A DNA stretch of 64,000 nt from Halovulum dunhuangense (GTDB taxonomy: Bacteria; Pseudomonadota; Alphaproteobacteria; Rhodobacterales; Rhodobacteraceae). The notes beneath the pieces are model-generated. The model saw only the letters and a list, made by a program, of their open reading frames with translations, searched no databases and was not told where the DNA came from. The position numbers were made by a program, and so were the translations under genes. Shown here piece by piece: positions 42,089-50,412 of the stretch. Every line of letters begins with the position of its first letter. Within the stretch, counting starts at the first letter, position 1. Location of the stretch: NCBI RefSeq assembly GCF_013093415.1, contig NZ_JABFBC010000002.1:124001-188000 (forward strand). Reading direction: 5' to 3'.

Positions 42089-43042
42089 ATGCCTTCCAGC
42101 GTGAAAGCACAACGTCGCCCGCTTTTCGGGCACCCCTATGAGTTCAAGGACTACGACGACGATTTCGCCATCCACCAGAGCATGGTGGGCTTTCTGCACG
42201 ATATTTGGAAAGGCGCGCCGAAGGACAGTTTCCTTTTCGTCGCCACGTCCGAACCTCGTGGCGAACGCTGGCGTGAACATGCGATCAGCGCCGACAAGAT
42301 GATTGTGGGACTGAACAGGTTTCTCCGGGCGCACTCGCGCTGGGATTACAACCTCTATTTTTGCCCGAACCCGTTTTCACTCGCGCGGCGGAAGAGGGCG
42401 TTTGCCCTGCCATCCCGGTTGGGCTAGTGCGACATGGATGACAGCGATCCCGACGCCTACCGACCACAGCCCAACCACGTGTGGGAGACGTCGCCCAATC
42501 GCTTCCAAGCACTTTGGCTCTGGGATGCGCGGCACGATATCCGCGAGGCTGAGGCGTTTTCCCGTGCGCTGGCTGCGCGGCACGGTGGGGATACCGGCTG
42601 GTCGATCACGAAGATGATGCGCGTCCCCGGTTCCATCAATCACAAGCCCAAGTACGACGAGCCAGTCGTTCGGCTGGTTTCGCGTAACTGGCGAAAGACG
42701 CCTAAGCGCCCGGAGCCTTTGCCAGACATCCAACGGGCCGAACCCGAAGCGCTGGCCATGAACCCGCACGCACATGACCGCCTCGCCGTACTGCGCAAGT
42801 ACCGATCTAAGCTGGACACCTCGACGCGCCACCTGATCCGGCACAACCGCGTTATGGCACCGGATCGGTCCAGCAGGATCTTCGCGATGGTCGCTGGCCT
42901 CTACGAGGCAGGCGCAACACTCGACGAGATTGCCAGTGTGATCTGGTCTAGTCCGTACTTCCGCGACAAATATGGTGACGACCAGAACGCGCTGGAGGCC
43001 GAGGTATCGCGCATCATCGCGAGAGTGGGGACAACGCGATGA
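42089..43042 (+). pseudogene. RepB-like DNA primase split by an in-frame TAG
   Basis: One continuous frame of 318 codons except for TAG at 42425-42427. The first part (112 aa) has FLFVATSEPRGERWREHAIS and YNLYFCPNPFSLARRKRAFA. After the TAG it continues CDMDDSDPDAYRPQPNHVWE, TSPNRFQALWLWDARHDIRE and TGWSITKMMRVPGSINHKPK, the typical RepB/TraC-like primase core with its acidic catalytic motif. Homologues I know have a sense codon at this point. An ATG at 42434 could restart translation but would begin inside the catalytic motif. It is probably inactivated or read through. Confidence 0.8.
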
Positions 43043-44025
43043 CTTCCAAGAAGAAGGAACTGTTTGTCGATCTGGACACCATCGATCCGAAAGAGGTTGA
43101 CTGGCTCTGGGAACCATTCATCCCGTTCAGCATGATTACTATCATGGAAGGCGATCCCGGCGTCGGAAAATCCTTCCTTGCCATGCAACTCGCCGTTCAG
43201 GTCAGCATCGGTGGCGAACTGCCCGAGGGGCAGAAGCTAGGGCGGGGTCGGGTGCTTTACCTCAGCGCCGAGGACGATGCGGCGTACACCATCAGGCCGC
43301 GCATCGATGCGATGGGGGGTGATCCTTCCCGTATCCGTGTGCAGGGCGATTTCCTATCCCTCGACGAAGACGGGCTGAAAGCCCTCATGCGCGAGGTGAG
43401 GCGCACGCCACCCGATTTACTGATTCTCGCCCCCCTGTTCGCCTACGTCCCCAGTGGCCAGGACATGTATAAGCCGAACGTAATCCGGCAGCTGCTGTCC
43501 TTCCTGAAGGACATTGCCGAAGCTGGCGAGACAGCCGTCCTGATCGTCCGCCACCTAACTAAGGCTAAGCATGACAAGGCCATCTATCGGGGTGGTGGGT
43601 CGATGGACGTGATCGGCGCGGCGCGGTCGGCGTTTCTGGTGTGCGAACATCCGAACGACAGTTCCACCAAGCTTGTCGTTCATATCAAGCACAACATTGC
43701 CGTTCGGGGGCAGACTCAGAGCTACGAAATCTACTCCGAGGACGGGGGCATGGCGACGTTGAATTGGCTAGGGCCATCGGACATCACCATTGATGACCTG
43801 ATATCGTCCGAGGGTGGCACTCCCCGAATGTCCGCGCTCGACGAGGCGATCGAGTTCCTGCGCATGTTCCTCAAGAACGGGCCAGAGCCGACGACTAAGG
43901 TCGAGAAGGAGGCTGCCGCTCGCGACATTTCCAAGAAGACGCTGGAACGCGCCCGGCGATCCTTGGGCGTCGTGTCTAAGAAGAAAGGTAAAATCTGGGA
44001 CCTGTCGCTGCCAGACGAAGTGTGA
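43039..44025 (+). CDS. RepA-like AAA ATPase (AAA_25)
   Basis: A 328-residue RecA-fold helicase-type ATPase of plasmids and integrative elements. Walker A is EGDPGVGKSFLAMQLAVQ (about 37-54), Walker B DLLILAPLFAY, and motif 3 includes VLIVRHLTKAKHDKAIYRGG. A C-terminal winged-helix-like part (RDISKKTLERARRSLGVVSK) follows. It overlaps the primase frame by four bases, so primase and helicase form a replication module. The element may replicate after excision. Confidence 0.9.
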   Translation: MTSKKKELFVDLDTIDPKEVDWLWEPFIPFSMITIMEGDPGVGKSFLAMQLAVQVSIGGELPEGQKLGRGRVLYLSAEDDAAYTIRPRIDAMGGDPSRIRVQGDFLSLDEDGLKALMREVRRTPPDLLILAPLFAYVPSGQDMYKPNVIRQLLSFLKDIAEAGETAVLIVRHLTKAKHDKAIYRGGGSMDVIGAARSAFLVCEHPNDSSTKLVVHIKHNIAVRGQTQSYEIYSEDGGMATLNWLGPSDITIDDLISSEGGTPRMSALDEAIEFLRMFLKNGPEPTTKVEKEAAARDISKKTLERARRSLGVVSKKKGKIWDLSLPDEV

Positions 44026-44967
44026 CCACAGGTGGGATATAAAGTGCGCCAAGAACGCCAACAGCGCCATCGTGTTTGTTGGCGAACTTCGGCTCCCTCA
44101 ACATCGCCATGAACACGTGTGACGGCCTTGGCGTTCTTGACGTTCTTGAAATCGGCTAGGGGCTAAAAACCTCGGCAGTATGTATGACCCGTTGTCCGTC
44201 CACAGGGCGCGCGCCCCAAAAAAACACCACCCCCTATCCCACTGTGATTGCCCCATCAGTGCGCCGCCGTGAGGATAGGCGGGACGCTCCAGACCGACCC
44301 GATGACTATCTATCAGTCTGTCGGGTGCAAGCCGGACCCAAATTGCCGAGTCATTACATGCTGTCCGAATCCGCGCTGGGTTTCGGCATCGCGCGCCGGG
44401 TTCCACTCGGGTGGCAAACTGCTAGGGCGGACGCCCTCGCGCGCCTCATTGGACGCGGCCCCTGCGATGTCAGTCGCCGCAGGGCGATGGCGAGGCTGGA
44501 CAAAGGCAGCCTCGACAAGAAGCTTCCTTATGTCAGGTCACGGACGCGGGCGCACGGGAAGGGGCATCGCTCGCGCCAATACCCTGCTGGCTTGCTGTAA
44601 CGCCTGCGCAACAGGTCCGCATGCCATCCCTAGTCAGGGTGCCTCCTGTTACAGCGAACTCACCACCAACCGGAGGCCACCCTAGCCGCACAGGCCACAG
44701 ATTGGGCGCAGGAGGGGTGGCAGCAGGGCGGACACCTTCAGCGCGCCTAAAATGCCGGGACTGCCGCCTGCGGTCCGCTCCGGCGCTCTGCAGGCACCTG
44801 CGCACTGGCATGGTAGTCTCCTCCGCACCCAGAGGCGGGCCACAGCGCGTCAGCCGGGATTACGGCGGGATCACCATGCGCGCGGAGCGCCCCGGCCCTC
44901 CTGGCTCAACACAACGCTGCCGCGCACGCGTGTCACTCTCGACCCTCGGGGTTATTTGCAGGCCCGG
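44026..44967. other. Noncoding region with inverted repeats, possible replication or transfer origin
   Basis: About 940 bases with no supported gene. It contains a 12-bp inverted repeat CAAGAACGCCAA / TTGGCGTTCTTG (44050-44061, 44128-44139; here the first arm is preceded by GC) and an 8-bp pair GCTGTAAC / GTTACAGC (44594-44601, 44648-44655). It follows the RepA-like gene directly, where an origin would be expected. Open frames here are shadows with poor codon patterns. Confidence 0.4.
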
Positions 44968-45582
44968 TCAGACGCGAGCCAGCGCGCGCCGCATATCGCT
45001 CAACGTCGACTTAAACGGGTGCTCTGACATGCTCAAGTTGAGGGGCAAGGGCGGCCCATTCCTGATCAGCGTTTCTTCAAGCGACCACGGCACGTCATGA
45101 TGTGCGACGGAAATCCCCGCGTGCTTGGCGATCCATTCTGACAGCTTGTCCTCGTGGTGGCGGTCCATGCGAACGCGGTTCCGCGCGTCGCGCCAGAACT
45201 CAAGTTCAAGCTCCTGTTCCAGCAGTGCCGCCAGCGACAGGCGCAGGGTCGAGCTGCGCACGGTGCCGCGCAGGTGGTTCCTCCAGAGACGGCTCTTCAC
45301 GGGTGTTGGCGCACCTCGCCGCACAAGCCGATCCTTCGGCGGTGCGATGCCGATGTACAGCAGGTACTTGCCCTCGCGCATGATGCACCCACTTCTCGGC
45401 ACAATTGGCAGGCAATGGTCGAACCACCACCCATAGAGTCCGTGCGAAATCGACTGCCGGTCGATGAAGTCCAATACATGATCGGGGGGCAAGAGGGTTT
45501 CAGGCGATAGCACGGCGGCCGCGTCATCATATAGACTATGAGTCAACCACGAGGGCGCATGTCCCCTTGCCTCTTGCTGCAT
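44968..45582 (-). CDS. GIY-YIG nuclease-family protein
   Basis: A 204-residue protein with the GIY-YIG fold: HGLYGWWFDH (GIY strand, 47-56), KYLLYIGIAPPKDRL (YIG strand, 72-86), the catalytic Arg and His in KSRLWRNHLRG (97-107), then SSTLRLSLAALLEQ. The conserved SEHPFKSTLSDMRRALA closes the domain. It is divergent from an XRE regulator of controller type, with a C-box at its start. A GIY-YIG nuclease under C-protein control suggests a restriction endonuclease, but no methyltransferase is adjacent. The start is uncertain: ATG 45582, TTG 45546 or GTG 45513. Confidence 0.8.
   Translation of the reverse strand: MQQEARGHAPSWLTHSLYDDAAAVLSPETLLPPDHVLDFIDRQSISHGLYGWWFDHCLPIVPRSGCIMREGKYLLYIGIAPPKDRLVRRGAPTPVKSRLWRNHLRGTVRSSTLRLSLAALLEQELELEFWRDARNRVRMDRHHEDKLSEWIAKHAGISVAHHDVPWSLEETLIRNGPPLPLNLSMSEHPFKSTLSDMRRALARV
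45531..45545 (-). promoter_or_regulatory. C-box operator at the GIY-YIG nuclease gene
   Basis: On the minus strand TGACTCATAGTCTAT, holding the palindrome GACT-CAT-AGTC. It matches the published controller-protein box GACT-N3-AGTC. It is identical over 15 bases to the box at 45632-45646, which faces the XRE gene. Confidence 0.8.
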
Positions 45583-45631
45583 TGCTAAACATCACCGGTG
45601 ACCTCGGCCTCCCGTCAGCCTAAGTCGATTA

Positions 45632-45646
45632 TGACTCATAGTCTAT
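45632..45646 (+). promoter_or_regulatory. C-box operator at the XRE controller gene
   Basis: TGACTCATAGTCTAT, 26 bases upstream of ATG 45673. Its position and sequence are those of a C-protein autoregulatory site. Confidence 0.82.
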
Positions 45647-45672
45647 GGCTGTGATCGAGACTGCCATGCGCC

Positions 45673-45891
45673 ATGCCGCGCATGTCTGTCCAGTCGCGCG
45701 TTTCGAGAAATATCCAGAGGATCAGGAGGGAGAAGGACCTTTCGCAGGAAGAGGTCGCCCATCGCACGGATATTCACCAGACATACCTGAGCGGCGTCGA
45801 GACCGGGAAGCGCAACCCGTCGATCTTGGTGGTCGAGCGCATCGCCAAGGCCCTCGGCGTGGACGTCTCGGAAATCTTCAAGCCGAACTAG
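45673..45891 (+). CDS. XRE-family controller (C-protein-like) regulator
   Basis: A 72-residue helix-turn-helix protein: RVSRNIQRIRREKDLSQEEV, AHRTDIHQTYLSGVETGKRN, PSILVVERIAKALGVDVSEI. Size and motif (Q-T-Y-L-S-G-V-E-x-G-K-R-N-P-S) match the C proteins that time restriction-modification gene expression. Two identical C-boxes flank the divergent promoter region to the nuclease gene. The start is ATG 45673 or ATG 45682. The stop overlaps the third copy of the TAGGGTTATCCCTGAC site. Confidence 0.88.
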   Translation: MPRMSVQSRVSRNIQRIRREKDLSQEEVAHRTDIHQTYLSGVETGKRNPSILVVERIAKALGVDVSEIFKPN

Positions 45892-45908
45892 GGTTATCCC
45901 TGACACGC
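45888..45908 (+). promoter_or_regulatory. Shared TAGGGTTATCCCTGAC site, copy 3
   Basis: Begins in the stop codon of the XRE gene and lies 49-69 bases before the 66-aa gene. The same site precedes the integrase and the integrase remnant, which hints at one shared regulator of element functions. Confidence 0.5.
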
Positions 45909-45956
45909 TCTGGCCTTGCGTCTTATCGATCTGCATCAGAAACTTAGGAGATCGAC

Positions 45957-46157
45957 ATGACCGATATCGTGACGCTCAAGGCCATCTGCGACGAACTCAA
46001 GATCGACCCGCGCGAGGCACGTGAACGCCTGCGCACCGCCGCCGGCGACGCCAAGGCGAACCCTGAACTGGCGAAGGTGCGGAAGCCGCGCGCACCGTGG
46101 CAGTGGGTGAAGGGGTCCGCTGCACATAATGACGCAAGAAAATTCTTGAAGAGTTGA
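45957..46157 (+). CDS. Small conserved element protein
   Basis: A 66-residue basic protein: MTDIVTLKAICDELKIDPRE, ARERLRTAAGDAKANPELAK and VRKPRAPWQWVKGSAAHNDA. A TTAGGAGATCG ribosome site precedes ATG 45957. The N-terminal helix pair looks like a small DNA-binding unit, and the W-x-W-V-K-G ending is distinctive. From memory similar short genes occur on alphaproteobacterial chromosomes and elements. It converges on hamB. Confidence 0.65.
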   Translation: MTDIVTLKAICDELKIDPREARERLRTAAGDAKANPELAKVRKPRAPWQWVKGSAAHNDARKFLKS

Positions 46158-46188
46158 AGCAAGCTTCACGCAACATTAAGCTCGGTTC

Positions 46189-48729
46189 TTAGGCGGCTTG
46201 AAAGAGTTGCCTAATTTCTTTTGCTGAAGCCGAAGGTATATCAAGTGCATCAACGTTTTGACGCCGCACCCATAGCCGCGCCTCCTCTTGAGACATGTCA
46301 ACCCGTCGAGCTATTCTTTGAAGTTTCGTCGAAGTAAAGCGCGACAGCCCCAGTCCGATGAAGCTCATCATTGATACCGAACTCGCACCCATCTCGAGGT
46401 ACAGAGGAATCGCAGGTATCGATTTAACACTATCTTCATAGCCATGTTTGCGTAATGCAAACTCGAGCACCGCGTTATAGCAGGAGAACAGTCTAACGTA
46501 CTTGAATCTAACGTCATTCTCAATTTCAGTTAGCGTCTTCCTGATAACTGTTGCAGTGTTGGATTTAATACCGTGATCTTGATTAAATTTGAGATTGGCA
46601 TCAATAATCATGGGTAGAGGATCCCCGCGCATCCAGCGCCGAATAAGCTGGGTGAAGTACTTTGCTGATTTGTCTTTCTTAGGTAGTTTCAAAATCTCCT
46701 GATGACACCGTTGCAACACTGCAATGTAGCTATGATATGCGTTTGGGTCTCGGGGGTGTTTGGGGATCACATAGTCGGGCCCCTTGGATTTGAGGCTTTT
46801 TTCCAATCTATCCAGTAAGGATTGCTGCCTATAAATAGAAACTGTGGGCGCAGAAGAAATCGTTTTCTCGTCCAAGTCTACTGCGTCGAGCGCTTGCGCA
46901 ATTGAAGCTTGTAGTTCGATCCTTGTTTGGTTGCCTTCATCAAGCCCAGCTCTGGACAGTGTATCACCTAGCCGACCTTTCATTTGGTCCTGTACAAGCT
47001 TCACGAATGTATTTTCATACTCATCCTGCACTCGCGGGTCGGGCACTCGATCTCTGTCTCTGATATACTCGATCAAACCATCAGCTTGACTGGCTAAGTG
47101 CGAGAGGAGTGTTGGTTCGACTTCTCGATCACTAGATCCCGATAAGGGATCAGCCTCCCACGATCCGTAATCAATTAGGAATATGTTGCCAGAGAACTCT
47201 TTTCCCAATCGGCCGGCACGTCCTGCGAGATTCCAAAAATCAACAGAAGATATTGGATCATCGCCTTTTCGCGGATTATGAAGGAAGAGATTTCGAGCAG
47301 GTAAGTTCACACCCTGAAGCAAGGTACTGGTAGTCACAAGATAGTTCAAAGTCCCTTCGCTGAAGGCATCTTCAATGGCTTTGCGTACCAAGGAGGGAAG
47401 TCGGCCATAGTGGTATCCAACGCCTTGTAGTACGAACGACGCCAATTGGAAATCTGGATGAACTGCTTCCTTTACAAACTTCGATAGCTCTTCTTGGGCA
47501 GCGGTCGGTACTCTCCCCTCCACATCACTCAATCCAAAAGCTATTTCCTCACATTCACTTGGGCCATACGCATAAAAGAGGCTTTGCCCTTTTCCGCCCA
47601 AACGCAGCCCCAAATTCACAAGCTTTGACTTGTGATCTTGTAATGGCTGATCGCACCCAACCGTACCAAGTTCGATGGGCTGTCCATCATTCCAAAAAGA
47701 CACCTTGGCGCTGTATTGATCAGTATTGCCTGTATCCAAGAAAAAGATGTTCTGGGCGACCGATGGCTCATCGGTCGAAACTGGGACGGCTTCTCGAGCA
47801 AACCCATGAGCAAGCTTTTCTGGAGCAGAAAGGTTGGGGCCAGCGAATACTAACTGGCATTTGTCAAAACGCCTCAAGCTCTCTTCGATGACAGCAGAAA
47901 GCAAAACCCCACGTGGTCCATCGCCAAGGTTCTGCGCTTCATCGACCACGAGGAGTTCGGGAGAGAGGTTTGGATGAGCCGACAACAAAAGCTGCATTCG
48001 CTCTTGCGTAACGACAAACACAGCCTTCGCGGGCAACTTCCCTTCCGGTGGGATAGGTGTCGTAATCAACTCGACGTCAAGGCCTGAACTTGTTAGCCAT
48101 GAGGAAACATCCTCGGAGACCTGAGTAATCAAAGCTCGCGAAGGAACCAAGATAGACGCATACGATATTTGTTCTTCTTCAAATTGCTTTCTAGCGTAAG
48201 ACTGCAAGACAAACGACTTGCCTGCTGATGTCGGAGCAGAAATACCGATAGTGCGTTGGGAACTTAGCTTGTTCCATAGGCCGAACTGAAAATCTGTCAG
48301 TGAGAGATCTTGAGCACCCAGCGTCACGCTGTTGCGCTGTCGGCGGGCCGAGTTCTCCGCAATTGTTCTTTGGGGTAACGCGAATTCACTGACGTCGTAA
48401 CGCCGCTTCGCGAACTCCATTGCCGGGAAGTTCCCAAGACGACCCAATGCCAACAACAGGGCATATACCGAACCTGGGTGTGTCTCCGATGCATACTCTG
48501 ATATTCCAGTAGCAATCTCATATGAGCGTTTGCGCAGCTCAGACCGCTCCGAACACGCGAGCGTCAGAGCGCTGGATGTTAAACGACTAAGCATTAAATT
48601 GCGCTCTGCATCTTCACCGGCGGCGCTGTAAAACCCAAACATATCTGAGAAAACAAGGTTCCTTAGATTACTCGTATCGTTGTGAAATTTTGGGTTGGAC
48701 CAAATCCGTTCAGCTAGCTCTTCAATCAT
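46189..48729 (-). CDS. hamB: HamB, Hachiman defence helicase
   Basis: An 846-residue superfamily 2 helicase of the two-gene Hachiman anti-phage system. RecA1 has Walker A SAPTSAGKSF (164-173), an SRALITQV motif Ia-like segment and the DEAQ box LLVVDEAQNLGD (259-270). RecA2 has LVTTSTLLQGVNLPARNLFL and the arginine-finger motif WNLAGRAGRLGKEF. The flanking N- and C-terminal regions are long and helical, usual for HamB. It overlaps hamA by eight bases. GC content is well below that of the chromosome, a sign of transfer. Confidence 0.88.
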   Translation of the reverse strand: MIEELAERIWSNPKFHNDTSNLRNLVFSDMFGFYSAAGEDAERNLMLSRLTSSALTLACSERSELRKRSYEIATGISEYASETHPGSVYALLLALGRLGNFPAMEFAKRRYDVSEFALPQRTIAENSARRQRNSVTLGAQDLSLTDFQFGLWNKLSSQRTIGISAPTSAGKSFVLQSYARKQFEEEQISYASILVPSRALITQVSEDVSSWLTSSGLDVELITTPIPPEGKLPAKAVFVVTQERMQLLLSAHPNLSPELLVVDEAQNLGDGPRGVLLSAVIEESLRRFDKCQLVFAGPNLSAPEKLAHGFAREAVPVSTDEPSVAQNIFFLDTGNTDQYSAKVSFWNDGQPIELGTVGCDQPLQDHKSKLVNLGLRLGGKGQSLFYAYGPSECEEIAFGLSDVEGRVPTAAQEELSKFVKEAVHPDFQLASFVLQGVGYHYGRLPSLVRKAIEDAFSEGTLNYLVTTSTLLQGVNLPARNLFLHNPRKGDDPISSVDFWNLAGRAGRLGKEFSGNIFLIDYGSWEADPLSGSSDREVEPTLLSHLASQADGLIEYIRDRDRVPDPRVQDEYENTFVKLVQDQMKGRLGDTLSRAGLDEGNQTRIELQASIAQALDAVDLDEKTISSAPTVSIYRQQSLLDRLEKSLKSKGPDYVIPKHPRDPNAYHSYIAVLQRCHQEILKLPKKDKSAKYFTQLIRRWMRGDPLPMIIDANLKFNQDHGIKSNTATVIRKTLTEIENDVRFKYVRLFSCYNAVLEFALRKHGYEDSVKSIPAIPLYLEMGASSVSMMSFIGLGLSRFTSTKLQRIARRVDMSQEEARLWVRRQNVDALDIPSASAKEIRQLFQAA

Positions 48730-49756
48730 TGGGCCAACCTATTCTAGTCTGAAATTTGTCTCGAAACCCTTGAGCCGAGGGGACAGGAACAAGAAAGAAC
48801 TCAAATCGAATGTCTCCCATTTCACGATCTTTAAGTTTCTTGGGTAGAGACTTTATGAAATCGCTGACGGCCTTGTTTACAGCTTCGGTAAATGCATGCT
48901 CACTATTATCGGATGGAAAATCAAAAACTAACAGACAAGCAAAGACGGTAATACATTGATTGTAGTCTTCACTGTAGGGATCGAGATAGTTGATGAAGGC
49001 TTGCTTCGCCTCTTCGGTTGCAGTGTTGAAATCAGAGAAACTTGACACAACTTTAACTTCGAAATCTTGACCGCCCTCATCAATGAACTCTTTGATCGAT
49101 TTCATCGCGCTACTAAAGGCGTTTCCTAGAGAGTTATGCGCTTTGGACTCTCCCCAATAAAGAAGGAGCTTTTTCGTTTCATTGTCGAATTTTGCATGAA
49201 TTCCGTCAGTTCCGTGCACTGGCATGTTGTTGTTGGTCTTAAGGTACATTTTCGATACGATCTGCGGCGCCCCAAGTAGCCACTCGACCAAAACGAAAAG
49301 TAGGATTTCTCCAGCCTCTCCTGACCTGTGACTACCTTTCTTTGCCTTTATAAAGAGACTGCGAGCACGCTCGTGTAATTGCGTCGAAATCTGATTGACC
49401 AAGACTGTATCATTATCAGCCAGTGCTTGTTTCATTCTGTCGTGAGCGGGTGCGATCTCTGACCGTGGCAAGCAGAACGAGACAATTTGATGGTACAAGA
49501 TCTCAAGGAATTCGTCGAATGTCTGTTTTCCATCCCTGAATGCAATGTAACTACAGCGAACGTCGATGCGGTCACCGAGTTCATCGGTGTCATAACTCAA
49601 GTGTCGTATTCGACTTGATAGGCTTTCAAAATTACTTAATAAACTTTCAAGTTGTTCTGCTATTAACATTGCCGCCCGCCGGAACTCGCCTGAACTGAGG
49701 CGCGCTACGCTCATGGTTGAATTTTTTATCAACAATTCAACACTTTCGCTCAGCAA
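48722..49756 (-). CDS. hamA: HamA, Hachiman defence effector (DUF1837)
   Basis: DUF1837 protein, putative nuclease effector of Hachiman, held inactive by HamB until phage infection. The 344-residue form has RSGEAGEILLFVLVEWLLGA (145-164), PQIVSKMYLKTNNNMPVHGT and D-G-I-H-A-K-F, then LLLYWGESKAHNS. The Asp 184, Glu 203 and Lys 205 pattern fits a PD-(D/E)xK-type active site. TTG 49756 is the longest start; ATG 49714 (MSVARLSSGEFR) gives 330 residues. Neither has a clear ribosome site. Together with hamB this is a complete Hachiman pair. Confidence 0.87.
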   Translation of the reverse strand: MLSESVELLIKNSTMSVARLSSGEFRRAAMLIAEQLESLLSNFESLSSRIRHLSYDTDELGDRIDVRCSYIAFRDGKQTFDEFLEILYHQIVSFCLPRSEIAPAHDRMKQALADNDTVLVNQISTQLHERARSLFIKAKKGSHRSGEAGEILLFVLVEWLLGAPQIVSKMYLKTNNNMPVHGTDGIHAKFDNETKKLLLYWGESKAHNSLGNAFSSAMKSIKEFIDEGGQDFEVKVVSSFSDFNTATEEAKQAFINYLDPYSEDYNQCITVFACLLVFDFPSDNSEHAFTEAVNKAVSDFIKSLPKKLKDREMGDIRFEFFLVPVPSAQGFRDKFQTRIGWPND

Positions 49757-50068
49757 TCAAGAGGGATAGACTCTAGCTTCGCCGCAGGCCCCCCTTCTGT
49801 TACCTCCTTGTTCAACGCAGCACCCAAACGACACCCCGGCATGTGATGGAGAAATGCCCAAACACCAAGACGGCTCATAATGCATTGTAAAATAAGAGAT
49901 TTAGTGGTGCCCGGTGGCGGATTTGAACCACCGACACGCGGATTTTCAAGCCTAGACGCAGGGGATGGTCACCGCTCCCGCATGCTACCCCAGTGATACC
50001 CAAGACTATTACTGTCTTTGCGTCCTCGACGAGAAATTCCGCTAAGATGCGGAAAAAATTATGTAAAA
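49757..50068. other. Element end between hamA and tRNA-Phe
   Basis: Contains att4 (49915-49949). Right of it are about 90 bases with the pattern GCTACCCCAGTGATACCCAAG, here cut to GCTACCCCAGTGATACCC, that resembles the attP arms right of att2 (36154) and att3 (39506). No gene. Confidence 0.6.
49915..49949 (-). repeat. att4: partial copy of tRNA-Phe 3' half
   Basis: 35 bases matching the tRNA with one mismatch (GGTGG for GGGGG). It forms the right boundary of the Hachiman element with att3 at the left end. Confidence 0.88.
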
Positions 50069-50143
50069 TGGTGCCCGGGGGCGGATTTGAACCACCGACA
50101 CGCGGATTTTCAATCCGCTGCTCTACCCCTGAGCTACCCGGGC
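50069..50143 (-). tRNA. tRNA-Phe (GAA)
   Basis: Full 75-base cloverleaf with encoded CCA. Acceptor stem GCCCGGG/CCCGGGC, D-arm GCTCAGGGGTAGAGC, anticodon arm CGGATTGAAAATCCG with anticodon GAA, and T-arm GGTGGTTCAAATCCGCC. It is the intact target gene of the integrative elements to its left, whose att copies match its 3' half. Confidence 0.97.
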
Positions 50144-50235
50144 ACGGGTGAGGGTCTGCCCCTCGGGTGCGGATCGTTTATGCCAAGGCGCGGGGGCTGT
50201 CCAGTGGGGTCGGGGCAAAAAATGCAGCCCGGCGC

Positions 50236-50412
50236 TCAGTGCTTCTTCGGGTCGGCGGGGGGCTCGGGCGCGTCGCTGGACAGGCCTTCCTCCTCGGCCG
50301 GGATGCGGTAGCTTTCGGTCATCCAGCGCCCCAGGTCGATATCGGCGCAGCGCTTCGAGCAGAACGGGCGGAAGGCGCGTTCGGTGGGCTTGTCACAGAT
50401 CGGGCAGCGCAT
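50236..50412 (-). CDS. yacG: YacG, DNA gyrase inhibitor-type zinc protein
   Basis: A 58-residue protein, [20 protein letters not shown] then [20 protein letters not shown]. The four cysteines (3, 6, 18, 22; C-x2-C-x11-C-x3-C) form the zinc site, and the [13 protein letters not shown] block is the family signature. In E. coli YacG binds GyrB and inhibits gyrase. It overlaps the 3' end of the RNase E/G gene by 20 bases and is the last gene of the infA-maf-RNase operon. Confidence 0.93.
   Translation of the reverse strand: MRCPICDKPTERAFRPFCSKRCADIDLGRWMTESYRIPAEEEGLSSDAPEPPADPKKH

Noticed and set aside
44594-44655. attC (integron) site suspected from GTAAC/GTTAC pairing
   Set aside because: No integron integrase or cassette, and the core sequences do not fit the R'/R'' consensus.
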